Below are positions 1-6,006 of a stretch of 6,090 bases of DNA, in pieces. Below the pieces are notes generated by a model that saw only the letters and a list, made by a program, of their open reading frames with translations, had not been told where the DNA came from and did no database searches. This DNA comes from Paludibacteraceae bacterium. Lineage in GTDB: Bacteria; Bacteroidota; Bacteroidia; Bacteroidales; Paludibacteraceae. The position numbers and the translations under genes were made by a program. The stretch is taken from contig JALNVE010000199.1 in assembly GCA_023227695.1 (NCBI GenBank), forward strand, positions 1 through 6,090, in the 5' to 3' direction. Every line of letters starts with the position of its first letter. Positions within the stretch are counted from its first letter, which is position 1.

Positions 1-82
1 CATTGCTGCAGGTGTTAAGAATGTGATTATCACTAAGGCAGATGAGATTGGAAAGAATTCGGGAACAACCATCCACGGATAA
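1..82 (+). CDS. argB: C-terminal end of probable N-acetylglutamate kinase (partial, 5' end outside window)
   Basis: Reading from base 2, an open frame of 26 codons ends at a TAA at 80-82; base 1 is the last base of a cut codon. The visible tail contains AGVKNVIITKADEIG followed by SGTTIHG. This resembles the C-terminus of N-acetylglutamate kinases, which typically end with an 'A-G-V..V.I..A..I....GT.I' pattern after the last helix and strand of the amino-acid-kinase fold. ArgB phosphorylates N-acetyl-L-glutamate with ATP in the second step of arginine (ornithine) synthesis in the cytoplasm. All catalytic residues lie upstream of the window, so the call rests on recalled resemblance of a short tail. 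Another amino-acid-kinase-fold protein or an unrelated alpha/beta enzyme is possible. A probable terminator follows, so the gene is likely transcribed separately from the antiporter. Confidence 0.55.
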   Translation, partial: IAAGVKNVIITKADEIGKNSGTTIHG

Positions 83-109
83 GATTTTTTTCGCAGAGAT
101 ATTTTATTT

Positions 110-161
110 TCGGAGAGATGAGCCAACTTTTTTGTCTCTCCGATTTTAATTTTAATTTTTT
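110..161 (+). terminator. Probable Rho-independent terminator after the argB-like gene
   Basis: A 9-bp perfect stem, TCGGAGAGA (110-118) with TCTCTCCGA (135-143), encloses a 16-base loop. It is followed by a T-rich run (144-161) interrupted only by two AA pairs. It lies 27 bases after the argB-like stop codon and upstream of the next promoter, as expected for a terminator of the upstream gene. The loop is larger than usual and the T-run is broken, so efficiency is uncertain. On the minus strand the hairpin is followed by A-rich sequence, so it should work only in the + direction. Confidence 0.5.
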
Positions 162-168
162 GTCTCTC
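128..168 (+). repeat. Two perfect copies of a 13-base direct repeat, 28-base period
   Basis: TTTTTTGTCTCTC occurs at 128-140 and again at 156-168. The bases between contain two copies of ATTTTA. The first copy supplies the right arm of the terminator stem. The second copy could also pair through its TCTCTC with GAGAGA at 113-118, so two mutually exclusive hairpins are possible. Low-complexity T-rich sequence raises the chance of coincidence, but the 13-base exact match includes a non-T half. Confidence 0.6.
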
Positions 169-193
169 TTTCTATTCTTTGCGAAACAACAAG

Positions 194-225
194 TTTCTTT
201 TATTCTGAAAATTTGCCTATTTTTG
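194..225 (+). promoter_or_regulatory. Putative Bacteroides-type promoter for the antiporter gene
   Basis: TATTTTTG at 218-225 matches the Bacteroidetes -7 element TAnnTTTG exactly. TTTC at 194-197 is one base off the -33 element TTTG, with a 20-base spacer, which is the expected distance. Transcription would start near 229-233, giving a leader of roughly 30 bases before the ATG at 264. The T-rich background makes partial matches easy, but element, spacing and position all agree. Because it lies downstream of the terminator at 110-161, the antiporter cluster can be transcribed independently of the upstream gene. Confidence 0.5.
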
Positions 226-263
226 TCTTTAAACGAAAATAACAAGATATATACATTTCATTT

Positions 264-2408
264 ATGAAGGAACTTTTTTCACATATTGACTTCACTTTGC
301 CATTATCAAATCCTATTTTGATATTTTCGTTGGTTTTGTTTATTATCTTGTTTGCACCACTTATCCTTGATCGTTTCAGAATTCCTCATATCATAGGGCT
401 CATTCTGTCAGGTTTGGTTTTAGGTGAAAATGGATTTAATATTCTTTCAAGAGACGATAGTTTTCAGTTGTTTGGAACCGTAGGTATTCTTTACCTCATG
501 TTTCTTGCTGGCTTGGAAATGGACCTGACCGATTTCAAAAAGAACAAGACGAAAGGCATTTATTTTGGTATGATGACTTTCCTGATACCAATGGTTATCG
601 GTGTGGTTTCAGGTTATTTTCTGATTCAATACTTCTTGAATGCAACGGCTGGAGGTGACCCTGTTGTATGGAGAAATGGATTTGATTCAACCCAATATCT
701 TTACATGTCGACTATACTTCTTGCAAGTATGTATGCTTCACACACGTTGCTGTCGTATCCTATTGTGAGTCGTTTTGGTGTCACAAAGAACACTTCGGTC
801 AGTATTACTATTGGAGGTACAATGATCACAACGACATTGGCCTTGTTGATTTTGGCCGTGATTGTTGCCATGTCTAAGGGTGATTTAAAGGACTCATTTT
901 GGATTCAATTAATAGTGTCGATTCTGATTTATTGCTTTATCGTTATCTATATTTTCCCGAAAATTGCATACCATTTCTTTAAATGTTATGAAGATAGTAT
1001 TTTGCAATATATCTTTGTTCTAGCAATGGTCTTCTTGGGCAGCTTCTTGGCTCAGCTGGCAGGATTGGAACCAATTATTGGTGCTTTCTTGGTGGGTTTG
1101 TCGCTCAATCGCTTTATCCCTAGGATATCTCCGTTGATGAACCGACTGGACTTTGTAGGAAACGCTATTTTCATTCCGTTCTTCTTGATTGGAGTGGGAA
1201 TGTTGATCAATGTGAAGGTTGTCTTCAGCGGCTTTGATACGCTCATTGCAGCCGTTGTGATGACCGTTGTTGCGACTTTATCAAAGTATTTGGCAGCAGT
1301 TGTAACCCGTAGACGATTTGGAATGACGAAGGCCGAGGGCTTGATGATATTCGGTTTAAGTAATGCTCAGGCTGCCGCTACATTGGCTGCAGTGATGATT
1401 GGCCATCAGATTGTGATGGGACACACTTCAGATGGTATGCCTATCTATCTTTTCAATGATGATATTTTGAACGGAACCATCATTATGATTTTGGTTACTT
1501 GCACTATTTCATCTTTGGCAACAGAGAGATCTGCACGTAAGTTGGCAACTCAGCTTGATCGTATCGATAATGAGATGACCGAAGAGAAGTTGGTGGATCG
1601 TATCTTGATTCCACTCTATAATCCGGATACTCTAAACAGTTTGATGGAGTTGGCTGTGTTGTTGAAGGTAAACAAAAGTAAGGAGCCTCTATATGCGTTG
1701 AATGTAGCGAACGACTCGCAGGACAATTCATGCATGGTAAAGGGGAAAAAGATGCTGGAGAAGGCGGCTCGTATTGCCTCTGCAACAGATAATACGATGA
1801 GGATGATTTCGCGTTACGATGCCAATGTGACAAGTGGAATTATTCATACAATAAAGGAAAACGGTATTACTGAAGTGGTGATGGGCTTGCATCATAAGGC
1901 TCATTTTGCTGATTCGTTCTTTGGTGCAAAAACAGAGAATCTACTGAAGGTTACGAATCAGATGATTCTGGTCTTTAAGTCCATTCAACCATTGAGTACT
2001 ATCAAACGTGTGATTGTGGCTGTGCCAGCCAAGGCAGAGTTTGAGGTCGGCTTCGTGAAATGGTATGACCGTGTGAAGAATATAAGTAAACAGATTGGTG
2101 CTACAACTACGTTTTTCGCCCATCCTGATACTTTGGAACAGATAAAGATTTTGGCTCGACGAAATAAGTTTGGTGTGGAGACTTTTTTTGAGACTTTGGA
2201 TAATTGGGATGATTTTTTGATCTTAACAAGAGAGGTGATGAATAACGACCTTTTAGTAGTAATATCTTCCCGTAAAACAGCGATTTCGTACAATCCTTCG
2301 ATGGACAAGTTGCCCATGCAGCTGTCTAAATATTTCGCAAATAATAGTTTTATCGTTTTGTATCCAGACCAATTCGAAGATGGAACAACTACAAATGTAT
2401 ATATATAG
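264..2408 (+). CDS. CPA2-family cation:proton antiporter with C-terminal universal-stress-like region
   Basis: This 714-residue inner-membrane protein has an N-terminal transporter domain (about residues 15-420, 12-13 hydrophobic segments) of the monovalent cation:proton antiporter-2 type. Family marks are RIPHIIGLILSGLVLGENG (39-57), LMFLAGLEMDL (78-88), NAIFIPFFLIGVGMLI (300-315) and GLSNAQAAATLA (364-375). Residues from about 445 to 714 are soluble and fall into two alpha/beta modules starting at RILIPL (446) and IKRVIVAV (580). The first ends in a degenerate universal-stress-protein-like loop (GLHH at 541, then FFGAKTEN). It presumably exchanges Na+ or K+ for H+ across the inner membrane, with the soluble part sensing a nucleotide or stress signal; both roles are inferred. 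One oddity is IGGTMITTTLALL (183-195): relatives I recall carry T-D-T where this protein has Thr189-Thr190-Thr191, so the expected membrane aspartate is missing. The start at 264 follows an AT-rich leader without a clear Shine-Dalgarno, normal for this phylum. The next gene begins 10 bases after the stop. Confidence 0.9.
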   Translation: MKELFSHIDFTLPLSNPILIFSLVLFIILFAPLILDRFRIPHIIGLILSGLVLGENGFNILSRDDSFQLFGTVGILYLMFLAGLEMDLTDFKKNKTKGIYFGMMTFLIPMVIGVVSGYFLIQYFLNATAGGDPVVWRNGFDSTQYLYMSTILLASMYASHTLLSYPIVSRFGVTKNTSVSITIGGTMITTTLALLILAVIVAMSKGDLKDSFWIQLIVSILIYCFIVIYIFPKIAYHFFKCYEDSILQYIFVLAMVFLGSFLAQLAGLEPIIGAFLVGLSLNRFIPRISPLMNRLDFVGNAIFIPFFLIGVGMLINVKVVFSGFDTLIAAVVMTVVATLSKYLAAVVTRRRFGMTKAEGLMIFGLSNAQAAATLAAVMIGHQIVMGHTSDGMPIYLFNDDILNGTIIMILVTCTISSLATERSARKLATQLDRIDNEMTEEKLVDRILIPLYNPDTLNSLMELAVLLKVNKSKEPLYALNVANDSQDNSCMVKGKKMLEKAARIASATDNTMRMISRYDANVTSGIIHTIKENGITEVVMGLHHKAHFADSFFGAKTENLLKVTNQMILVFKSIQPLSTIKRVIVAVPAKAEFEVGFVKWYDRVKNISKQIGATTTFFAHPDTLEQIKILARRNKFGVETFFETLDNWDDFLILTREVMNNDLLVVISSRKTAISYNPSMDKLPMQLSKYFANNSFIVLYPDQFEDGTTTNVYI

Positions 2409-2418
2409 TAATTAGAAG

Positions 2419-3738
2419 ATGAATAAGATATATGGACCTTCCGTGACATATAGCATGTTGCGGGTTTATACTAATTTTATTTTCAAACGTTGGTTTTCTT
2501 CTGTGGAAATAAATGGAGAAACGAATATCCCGGAGAATGCCTCCGTTATATTTGCGCCGAATCATCAGAATGCTTTGATGGATGCCCTGGCTTTATTGTC
2601 CTCGGTACATTCACCCATCGTTTTTCTAGCCCGTGCCGATTTATTTAAAAAAAAGAGGCAGGCTGATGCTTTGCGCTCAATCCGTATCATGCCTGCTTAT
2701 CGTATTCGTGATGGGATTCAAAACCTCAAAAAAAATGAGGACTCATTCGACCAGTCTGTAGAGGTATTGAAGCATAAAAAGTTTCTTTGCTTGATGCCTG
2801 AAGGTGGTCAGGATGAACATCGCAGATTGAGGTGTTTGGTGAAGGGTATGTTTCGTATTGCATTCTCAACTCAAGAACTTTTGCCTGAGGGTGATTACGT
2901 GAAGATTGTTCCTGTTGGAATTGATTATGGAAACTACAACCATACTGGCAACCATTTGGTCGTTAATTTTGGTCGGACAATCAGTATAAAAGATTATTGG
3001 GAGGGCTTTCAGGAGAATGCCCCTGTGGCTCAAAATCATCTTCGTGATGATTTATACTCACGTATGGCTTCGTTAATGCTGAATATCCAATCAGAGGATC
3101 ATTACGATACTTTTTATGTAGCATCTTATCTTTATAATGAGCAGATGTTAAAAACCTTGTGCGCTGATGAGAATGAAACCAATCGCTTGATTGCCCGTCA
3201 GCGGGTAGTGGATCTGTTGGAACAGAAAGAGAAGGAAGGTGATCCTGCTATAGCAGAGTTGGACGCTTTGTGCAGCGAGTGGATGAAGTCTCATCCTGAT
3301 GTCTCTTTCTCGTCAAGAGTTTATGAAGATGGAAAGAAACTCGATTTGTCTTTGTTCCTTCATATAGCTTATTTGACAGTTGGTTCTGTCCTTGTTTTTT
3401 ACTCTTTGGTCTTCAATGGAATTCCATTTGTCTTAGTAAAGAAGTTTGCGAAGAAGTCTAAAGGTTCAGGATTCGAGGCCTCCTTCGTATTTGGTGCGGC
3501 TGGTTTGTTGTTCCCTCTATTCTATCTTTTTTATGGAATCATAGCAGCCTTTTTAGCACCATCCATTTGGTTCTGGTTGGCGTTCATCTTTTCACTGCCA
3601 GTTTCGTTCTATTTTTTTATTAGATACAGATGGAGATGGAAATACGTGAAGGAGCGTTTTAAAAACATTTCTGATAGATGCGATGTGGTGCCCAATATCC
3701 GTAAATGTTTAGACCGATTGTTCGGAAACAACCAATAA
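2419..3738 (+). CDS. PlsC-type 1-acyl-sn-glycerol-3-phosphate acyltransferase with membrane C-terminus
   Basis: This 439-residue protein has the glycerolipid acyltransferase signature set: NHQNALMD (48-55, the H-x4-D catalytic pair His49/Asp55), a second block around RIMPAYRIRDG (89-99), MPEGGQ (126-131, the EG phosphate-binding block) and VPVGIDY (164-170). Members transfer an acyl chain to lysophosphatidate (or a related lyso-lipid) to make phosphatidate for phospholipids, at the cytoplasmic face of the inner membrane. The catalytic domain covers about residues 15-230. A charged helical linker follows (about 230-305), then three or four hydrophobic segments (about 312-342 and 353-402) and a basic tail. 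That extension makes it much longer than the ~240-residue E. coli PlsC, but this long form is familiar in Bacteroidetes. The exact lipid substrate cannot be read from sequence. The start at 2419 leaves a 10-base gap to the antiporter stop, implying co-transcription. A later ATG at 2455 is possible but would remove conserved-looking N-terminal residues. Confidence 0.85.
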   Translation: MNKIYGPSVTYSMLRVYTNFIFKRWFSSVEINGETNIPENASVIFAPNHQNALMDALALLSSVHSPIVFLARADLFKKKRQADALRSIRIMPAYRIRDGIQNLKKNEDSFDQSVEVLKHKKFLCLMPEGGQDEHRRLRCLVKGMFRIAFSTQELLPEGDYVKIVPVGIDYGNYNHTGNHLVVNFGRTISIKDYWEGFQENAPVAQNHLRDDLYSRMASLMLNIQSEDHYDTFYVASYLYNEQMLKTLCADENETNRLIARQRVVDLLEQKEKEGDPAIAELDALCSEWMKSHPDVSFSSRVYEDGKKLDLSLFLHIAYLTVGSVLVFYSLVFNGIPFVLVKKFAKKSKGSGFEASFVFGAAGLLFPLFYLFYGIIAAFLAPSIWFWLAFIFSLPVSFYFFIRYRWRWKYVKERFKNISDRCDVVPNIRKCLDRLFGNNQ

Positions 3739-3750
3739 TAATTATTTTTG
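3718..3750 (+). promoter_or_regulatory. Possible internal promoter for ruvB
   Basis: TATTTTTG at 3743-3750 is an exact match to the Bacteroidetes -7 element TAnnTTTG, the same octamer as before the antiporter. The -33 region is weak: GTTC at 3720-3723 (19-base spacer) or ATTG at 3717-3720 (22-base spacer). The start would fall near 3754-3757, leaving a leader of only about 10 bases before the ATG at 3767. It may let ruvB be expressed apart from the two membrane genes; read-through from upstream is equally likely. Confidence 0.35.
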
Positions 3751-3766
3751 TATAGATTCTTTTAGA

Positions 3767-4792
3767 ATGGATGAGCCTTTTGATATACGTGATACCTCAG
3801 TAAATGAGAAGGAGAGAGAGTTTGAAAACGCTCTTAGACCTTTGTCGTTCGATGATTTTTCAGGTCAGACCAAAATCATCGAGAATCTGCGTATATTTGT
3901 TAAGGCAGCTAAGATGAGAGGCGAACCTCTTGATCATATCCTTTTTCATGGTCCGCCAGGATTAGGAAAAACTACGCTTTCAAACATCATTGCAAATGAG
4001 TTGGGCGTTGGCTTCAAGCTGACTTCTGGTCCGGTTTTGGACAAACCGGGAGATTTGGCTGGATTACTGACCAATCTCGAGCCCAACGATGTGCTTTTCA
4101 TTGATGAGATTCACCGATTGAGTCCGGTAGTGGAGGAATACCTCTATTCTGCCATGGAAGATTATCGAATCGATATTATGTTGGATAAAGGCCCTAACGC
4201 CCGTTCCATTCAAATAGATTTGAACCCGTTCACATTGGTGGGTGCTACGACACGAAGCGGTTTGTTGACAAGTCCTTTGCGTGCCCGTTTTGGTATCAAC
4301 TGCCATTTGGAATATTATGACATTGATGTCTTGACGAATATCGTTCAACGCTCATCATCTTTGTTGAATATGCCTTGCGAGCGCGATGCTGCTTCTGAGA
4401 TAGCAGGACGAAGCCGAGGAACTCCGCGTATAGCAAACGCTCTTTTGCGTCGTGTACGTGATTTTGCTCAAGTGAAGGGAAATGGTCGTATTGATCTTGA
4501 AATTGCAAAATACGCTTTAGAGGCACTGATTATTGACCGTTATGGATTGGATGAGATTGATAACAAGATTTTGAATCTGATGATTGATAAGTTCAATGGC
4601 GGTCCCGTCGGTTTGACAACGATTGCTACGGCTTTAGGTGAAGATGCCGGCACCATAGAAGAGGTGTATGAGCCGTTTCTGATAAAGGAGGGCTTCCTCA
4701 AACGTACGCCTAGAGGACGTGAGGTGACGGAACTTGCTTATAGACATTTGGGTAAGATACGATTCAGTCAACAGGGCAATCTGTTTGATTAA
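3767..4792 (+). CDS. ruvB: Holliday junction branch-migration DNA helicase RuvB
   Basis: This 341-residue AAA+ ATPase forms the hexameric motor that, with RuvA, drives branch migration of Holliday junctions during recombinational repair; RuvC then cuts the junction. Motifs in order: Walker A GPPGLGKTT (62-70), Walker B LFIDEIH (110-116), sensor 1 GATTR (159-163), arginine finger in LRARFG (Arg174), sensor 2 in GTPRIAN (Arg221), and a C-terminal winged-helix domain (about 258-330) with GPVGLTTIATALGED and TPRGR (314-318). Length and motif order are those of a complete, functional RuvB. The start at 3767 gives the usual short acidic N-terminus before RPLSFDDFSGQ. It lies 28 bases after the acyltransferase; ruvA and ruvC are not nearby, so the complex is assembled from dispersed genes. 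The protein ends in QGNLFD, which resembles a sliding-clamp-binding peptide (see findings). Confidence 0.98.
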   Translation: MDEPFDIRDTSVNEKEREFENALRPLSFDDFSGQTKIIENLRIFVKAAKMRGEPLDHILFHGPPGLGKTTLSNIIANELGVGFKLTSGPVLDKPGDLAGLLTNLEPNDVLFIDEIHRLSPVVEEYLYSAMEDYRIDIMLDKGPNARSIQIDLNPFTLVGATTRSGLLTSPLRARFGINCHLEYYDIDVLTNIVQRSSSLLNMPCERDAASEIAGRSRGTPRIANALLRRVRDFAQVKGNGRIDLEIAKYALEALIIDRYGLDEIDNKILNLMIDKFNGGPVGLTTIATALGEDAGTIEEVYEPFLIKEGFLKRTPRGREVTELAYRHLGKIRFSQQGNLFD

Positions 4793-4811
4793 TATTGATA
4801 ACATAAGTTGT

Positions 4812-5204
4812 ATGTCAAAATTTTTGAGATGTATATTTGTTGTTTCACTCTTCTTTTCTTTACTATTTGTAGCGAAGGAGCGTGTTGACGCATTGTATGT
4901 CTCAGAATCGGAAGCTAATGTTGAATCTGCCCTAATACCTGTTGATGATGATTCTGATAACTCTTTCTACTTTCTAGAAGGAACACTAACTTCATCTTCT
5001 AATGGAGTTGTTTTGCCTGTCGCAAATCATTTTTTTAGTAGAACTAATACGGATTTCACTAAATACTTTTTTTGGGTGGAGAGATGTTGGACTAGAAACT
5101 CTCTTGAGAAAGACAAAATGTATGAGAAAATCTCTAATCTTATCTCCACTTCCAAACGCATGGCCGGGCACTACATCTATGGCATGCGTAAAATTCTGAT
5201 ATGA
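4812..5204 (+). CDS. Small exported protein of unknown function
   Basis: I do not recognise this 130-residue protein. The ATG at 4812 is preferred because it starts a typical signal peptide: MSKFLR, a hydrophobic core CIFVVSLFFSLLFVA (7-21), and a plausible signal peptidase I site after VDA (residues 25-27). The frame stays open upstream into ruvB from 4734, but that start would overlap the ruvB C-terminus and bury the signal peptide. The mature part is about 100 residues: an acidic Ser/Asp-rich stretch (31-50, including PVDDDSD), a middle part with aromatic clusters (SFYF, KYFFWVERCW) and a basic C-terminal helix-like end (about 100-130, KRMAGHYIYGMRKILI). The only Cys after the signal is Cys92, and Cys7 precedes the hydrophobic core, so it is not a lipoprotein. 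It begins 19 bases after ruvB and is probably co-transcribed. The final location (periplasm or outside) is unknown; a decayed remnant of a longer gene cannot be excluded. Confidence 0.6.
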   Translation: MSKFLRCIFVVSLFFSLLFVAKERVDALYVSESEANVESALIPVDDDSDNSFYFLEGTLTSSSNGVVLPVANHFFSRTNTDFTKYFFWVERCWTRNSLEKDKMYEKISNLISTSKRMAGHYIYGMRKILI

Positions 5205-5207
5205 TTT

Positions 5208-5272
5208 ATTACCTGTAATCCCTTTTTTTAGACAGACACTTCGGAATCATATTTTGATTCTTGTTGTCTGTC
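5208..5272 (+). terminator. Two-tier hairpin, possible terminator of the ruvB cluster
   Basis: An outer 8-bp stem, GACAGACA (5231-5238) with TGTCTGTC (5265-5272), encloses an inner 6-bp stem, GAATCA (5244-5249) with TGATTC (5255-5260), with a 5-base loop and an asymmetric internal bulge. Just before it, ATTAC/GTAAT (5208-5219) forms a small palindrome followed by CCC and seven Ts (5223-5229). Downstream sequence is T-rich but broken (GTTATTTGTGATTTTTC). It lies right after the stop at 5204, so transcription termination is the simplest reading, though neither element has a textbook stem plus T-run. A structured 3' end or RNA-processing site is the alternative. Confidence 0.4.
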
Positions 5273-5394
5273 GTTATTTGTGATTTTTCTTTATTTCTCA
5301 GGGATGGATTTACATCTCTATTCTTAGATATGTATTGTAGGAAAAATCAAATTATTATCATTTTATAGGTTTATTTATTATAATTCAGAATTTT

Positions 5395-5934
5395 ATGGAA
5401 AAGATGGAAGCTTTAGACTCATGTATATTAGAAATTTCAAAAGGAAAAATAATCAAGAAAAAATCAAGTATTATGATTCCTTTGGTATTAATGGTGATTG
5501 GTGGAGTGTTGATGTTGACTAACAATCAGAAATTGACTCTTATTTCAAATGATTCATTGATGAATGTTCTTTTTACTGTTGGTATATTTATTTTAATTTT
5601 AGGACTTGTGATGTTATTCATGAGAAAAGATAAATTTATTTATCTTCCTACAGGAAAAGAGGTTAAGAAGTATACTCTTGACTTTGACGTTAAAGAGTTG
5701 GAGAAAATTCTTAAGCTATATAATAATCATGAGTTTGATAAGATGCACGATTTAATGGTATCAAATAATTCGGGAATACAGATGACTTTAATGGGAACAG
5801 AAGATGGCGCTGTTTGCTATTCTCAGCTATTGAAGTATATCCCTTATTCATTTACTCCAATTACAGAGGTTGAATTGCACGAAGGCAAAGATTCTCAACA
5901 AATTTTTGAATTGATTTCAAAGTCAACTAAATAA
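5395..5934 (+). CDS. Two-helix inner-membrane protein of unknown function
   Basis: This 179-residue protein has a short basic N-terminus (KGKIIKKK, 17-23), a first membrane helix at about 25-42 (SSIMIPLVLMVIGGVLML), a short polar loop (43-54) and a second helix at about 55-76, followed by MRKDK. The positive flanks place both termini in the cytoplasm, with residues 77-179 forming a soluble domain. That domain starts FIYLPTGKEVKKYTLDFD and contains an amphipathic stretch ELEKILKLYNNHEFDKM, a strand-rich part (IQMTLMGTEDGAVCYSQLLKYIPYSFTPITEVELHEG) and a C-terminal helix. I recall similar 'two helices plus YxPTG..VK.Y.L.FD' hypothetical proteins in Bacteroidetes but know no function for them. 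The ATG at 5395 is chosen; the in-frame ATG at 5404 would remove three residues and is equally possible. The gene is monocistronic by layout, with hairpins 5' and a strong terminator 3'. No convincing promoter was found upstream; TATAAT at 5379-5384 lies too close to the ATG. Confidence 0.75.
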   Translation: MEKMEALDSCILEISKGKIIKKKSSIMIPLVLMVIGGVLMLTNNQKLTLISNDSLMNVLFTVGIFILILGLVMLFMRKDKFIYLPTGKEVKKYTLDFDVKELEKILKLYNNHEFDKMHDLMVSNNSGIQMTLMGTEDGAVCYSQLLKYIPYSFTPITEVELHEGKDSQQIFELISKSTK

Positions 5935-5939
5935 TTGTT

Positions 5940-5989
5940 TAAAACAAAAAGTGGGCTGCATCATCTGATGCAGCCCACTTTTTGTTTTA
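5940..5989. terminator. Bidirectional Rho-independent terminator between convergent genes
   Basis: Bases 5940-5989 form a perfect 50-base palindrome. It has a 24-bp stem around the centre at 5964/5965, with a GC-rich core GTGGGCTGCATCA (5951-5963) paired to TGATGCAGCCCAC (5966-5978). The core is flanked by AAAACAAAAA on the left and TTTTTGTTTT on the right. Read on either strand it is a GC-rich hairpin followed by a U-rich tract. It starts six bases after the + strand stop at 5934 and lies 17 bases beyond the minus-strand stop at 6007-6009, so it can end transcription of both genes. Confidence 0.95.
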
Positions 5990-6006
5990 TCTGGAAGCCT
6001 GGTGTT

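Noticed and set aside
33..245. 70-codon minus-strand open frame in the spacer before the antiporter
   Set aside because: It is Lys/Arg-rich low-complexity translation of T-rich DNA, overlaps the argB-like tail and terminator, and has no domain or promoter support.
1985..2449. 154-codon minus-strand open frame opposite the end of the antiporter gene
   Set aside because: It lies antisense to a well-supported coding region and spans the start of the next gene; the translation shows no recognisable motif. Other antisense frames at 1052-1246, 1504-1833, 1941-2123, 4064-4348 and 4296-4526 were dropped for the same reason.
4734..4811. Upstream start for the small exported protein, overlapping ruvB
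   Set aside because: It would add 26 residues in front of a clear signal peptide and overlap the conserved RuvB C-terminus; the ATG at 4812 is better.
4812..4890. Lipoprotein signal in the small exported protein
   Set aside because: The only Cys near the N-terminus is residue 7, before the hydrophobic core, so no lipobox is present.
5002..5199. 65-codon + strand frame inside the small exported protein gene
   Set aside because: It is a shifted shadow of the 4812-5204 frame, with no start signal and no recognisable content.
5334..5384. Promoter for the two-helix membrane protein gene
   Set aside because: TAGGTTTA at 5366-5373 is one base off the -7 element but has no TTTG at the right distance; TATAAT at 5379-5384 is only 10 bases from the ATG and is not the Bacteroidetes consensus.
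5940..5989. Perfect 50-base palindrome as a mobile-element end or phage attachment site
   Set aside because: The GC-rich core with A-run and T-run flanks, placed exactly between two convergent stop codons, is fully explained by a bidirectional terminator.
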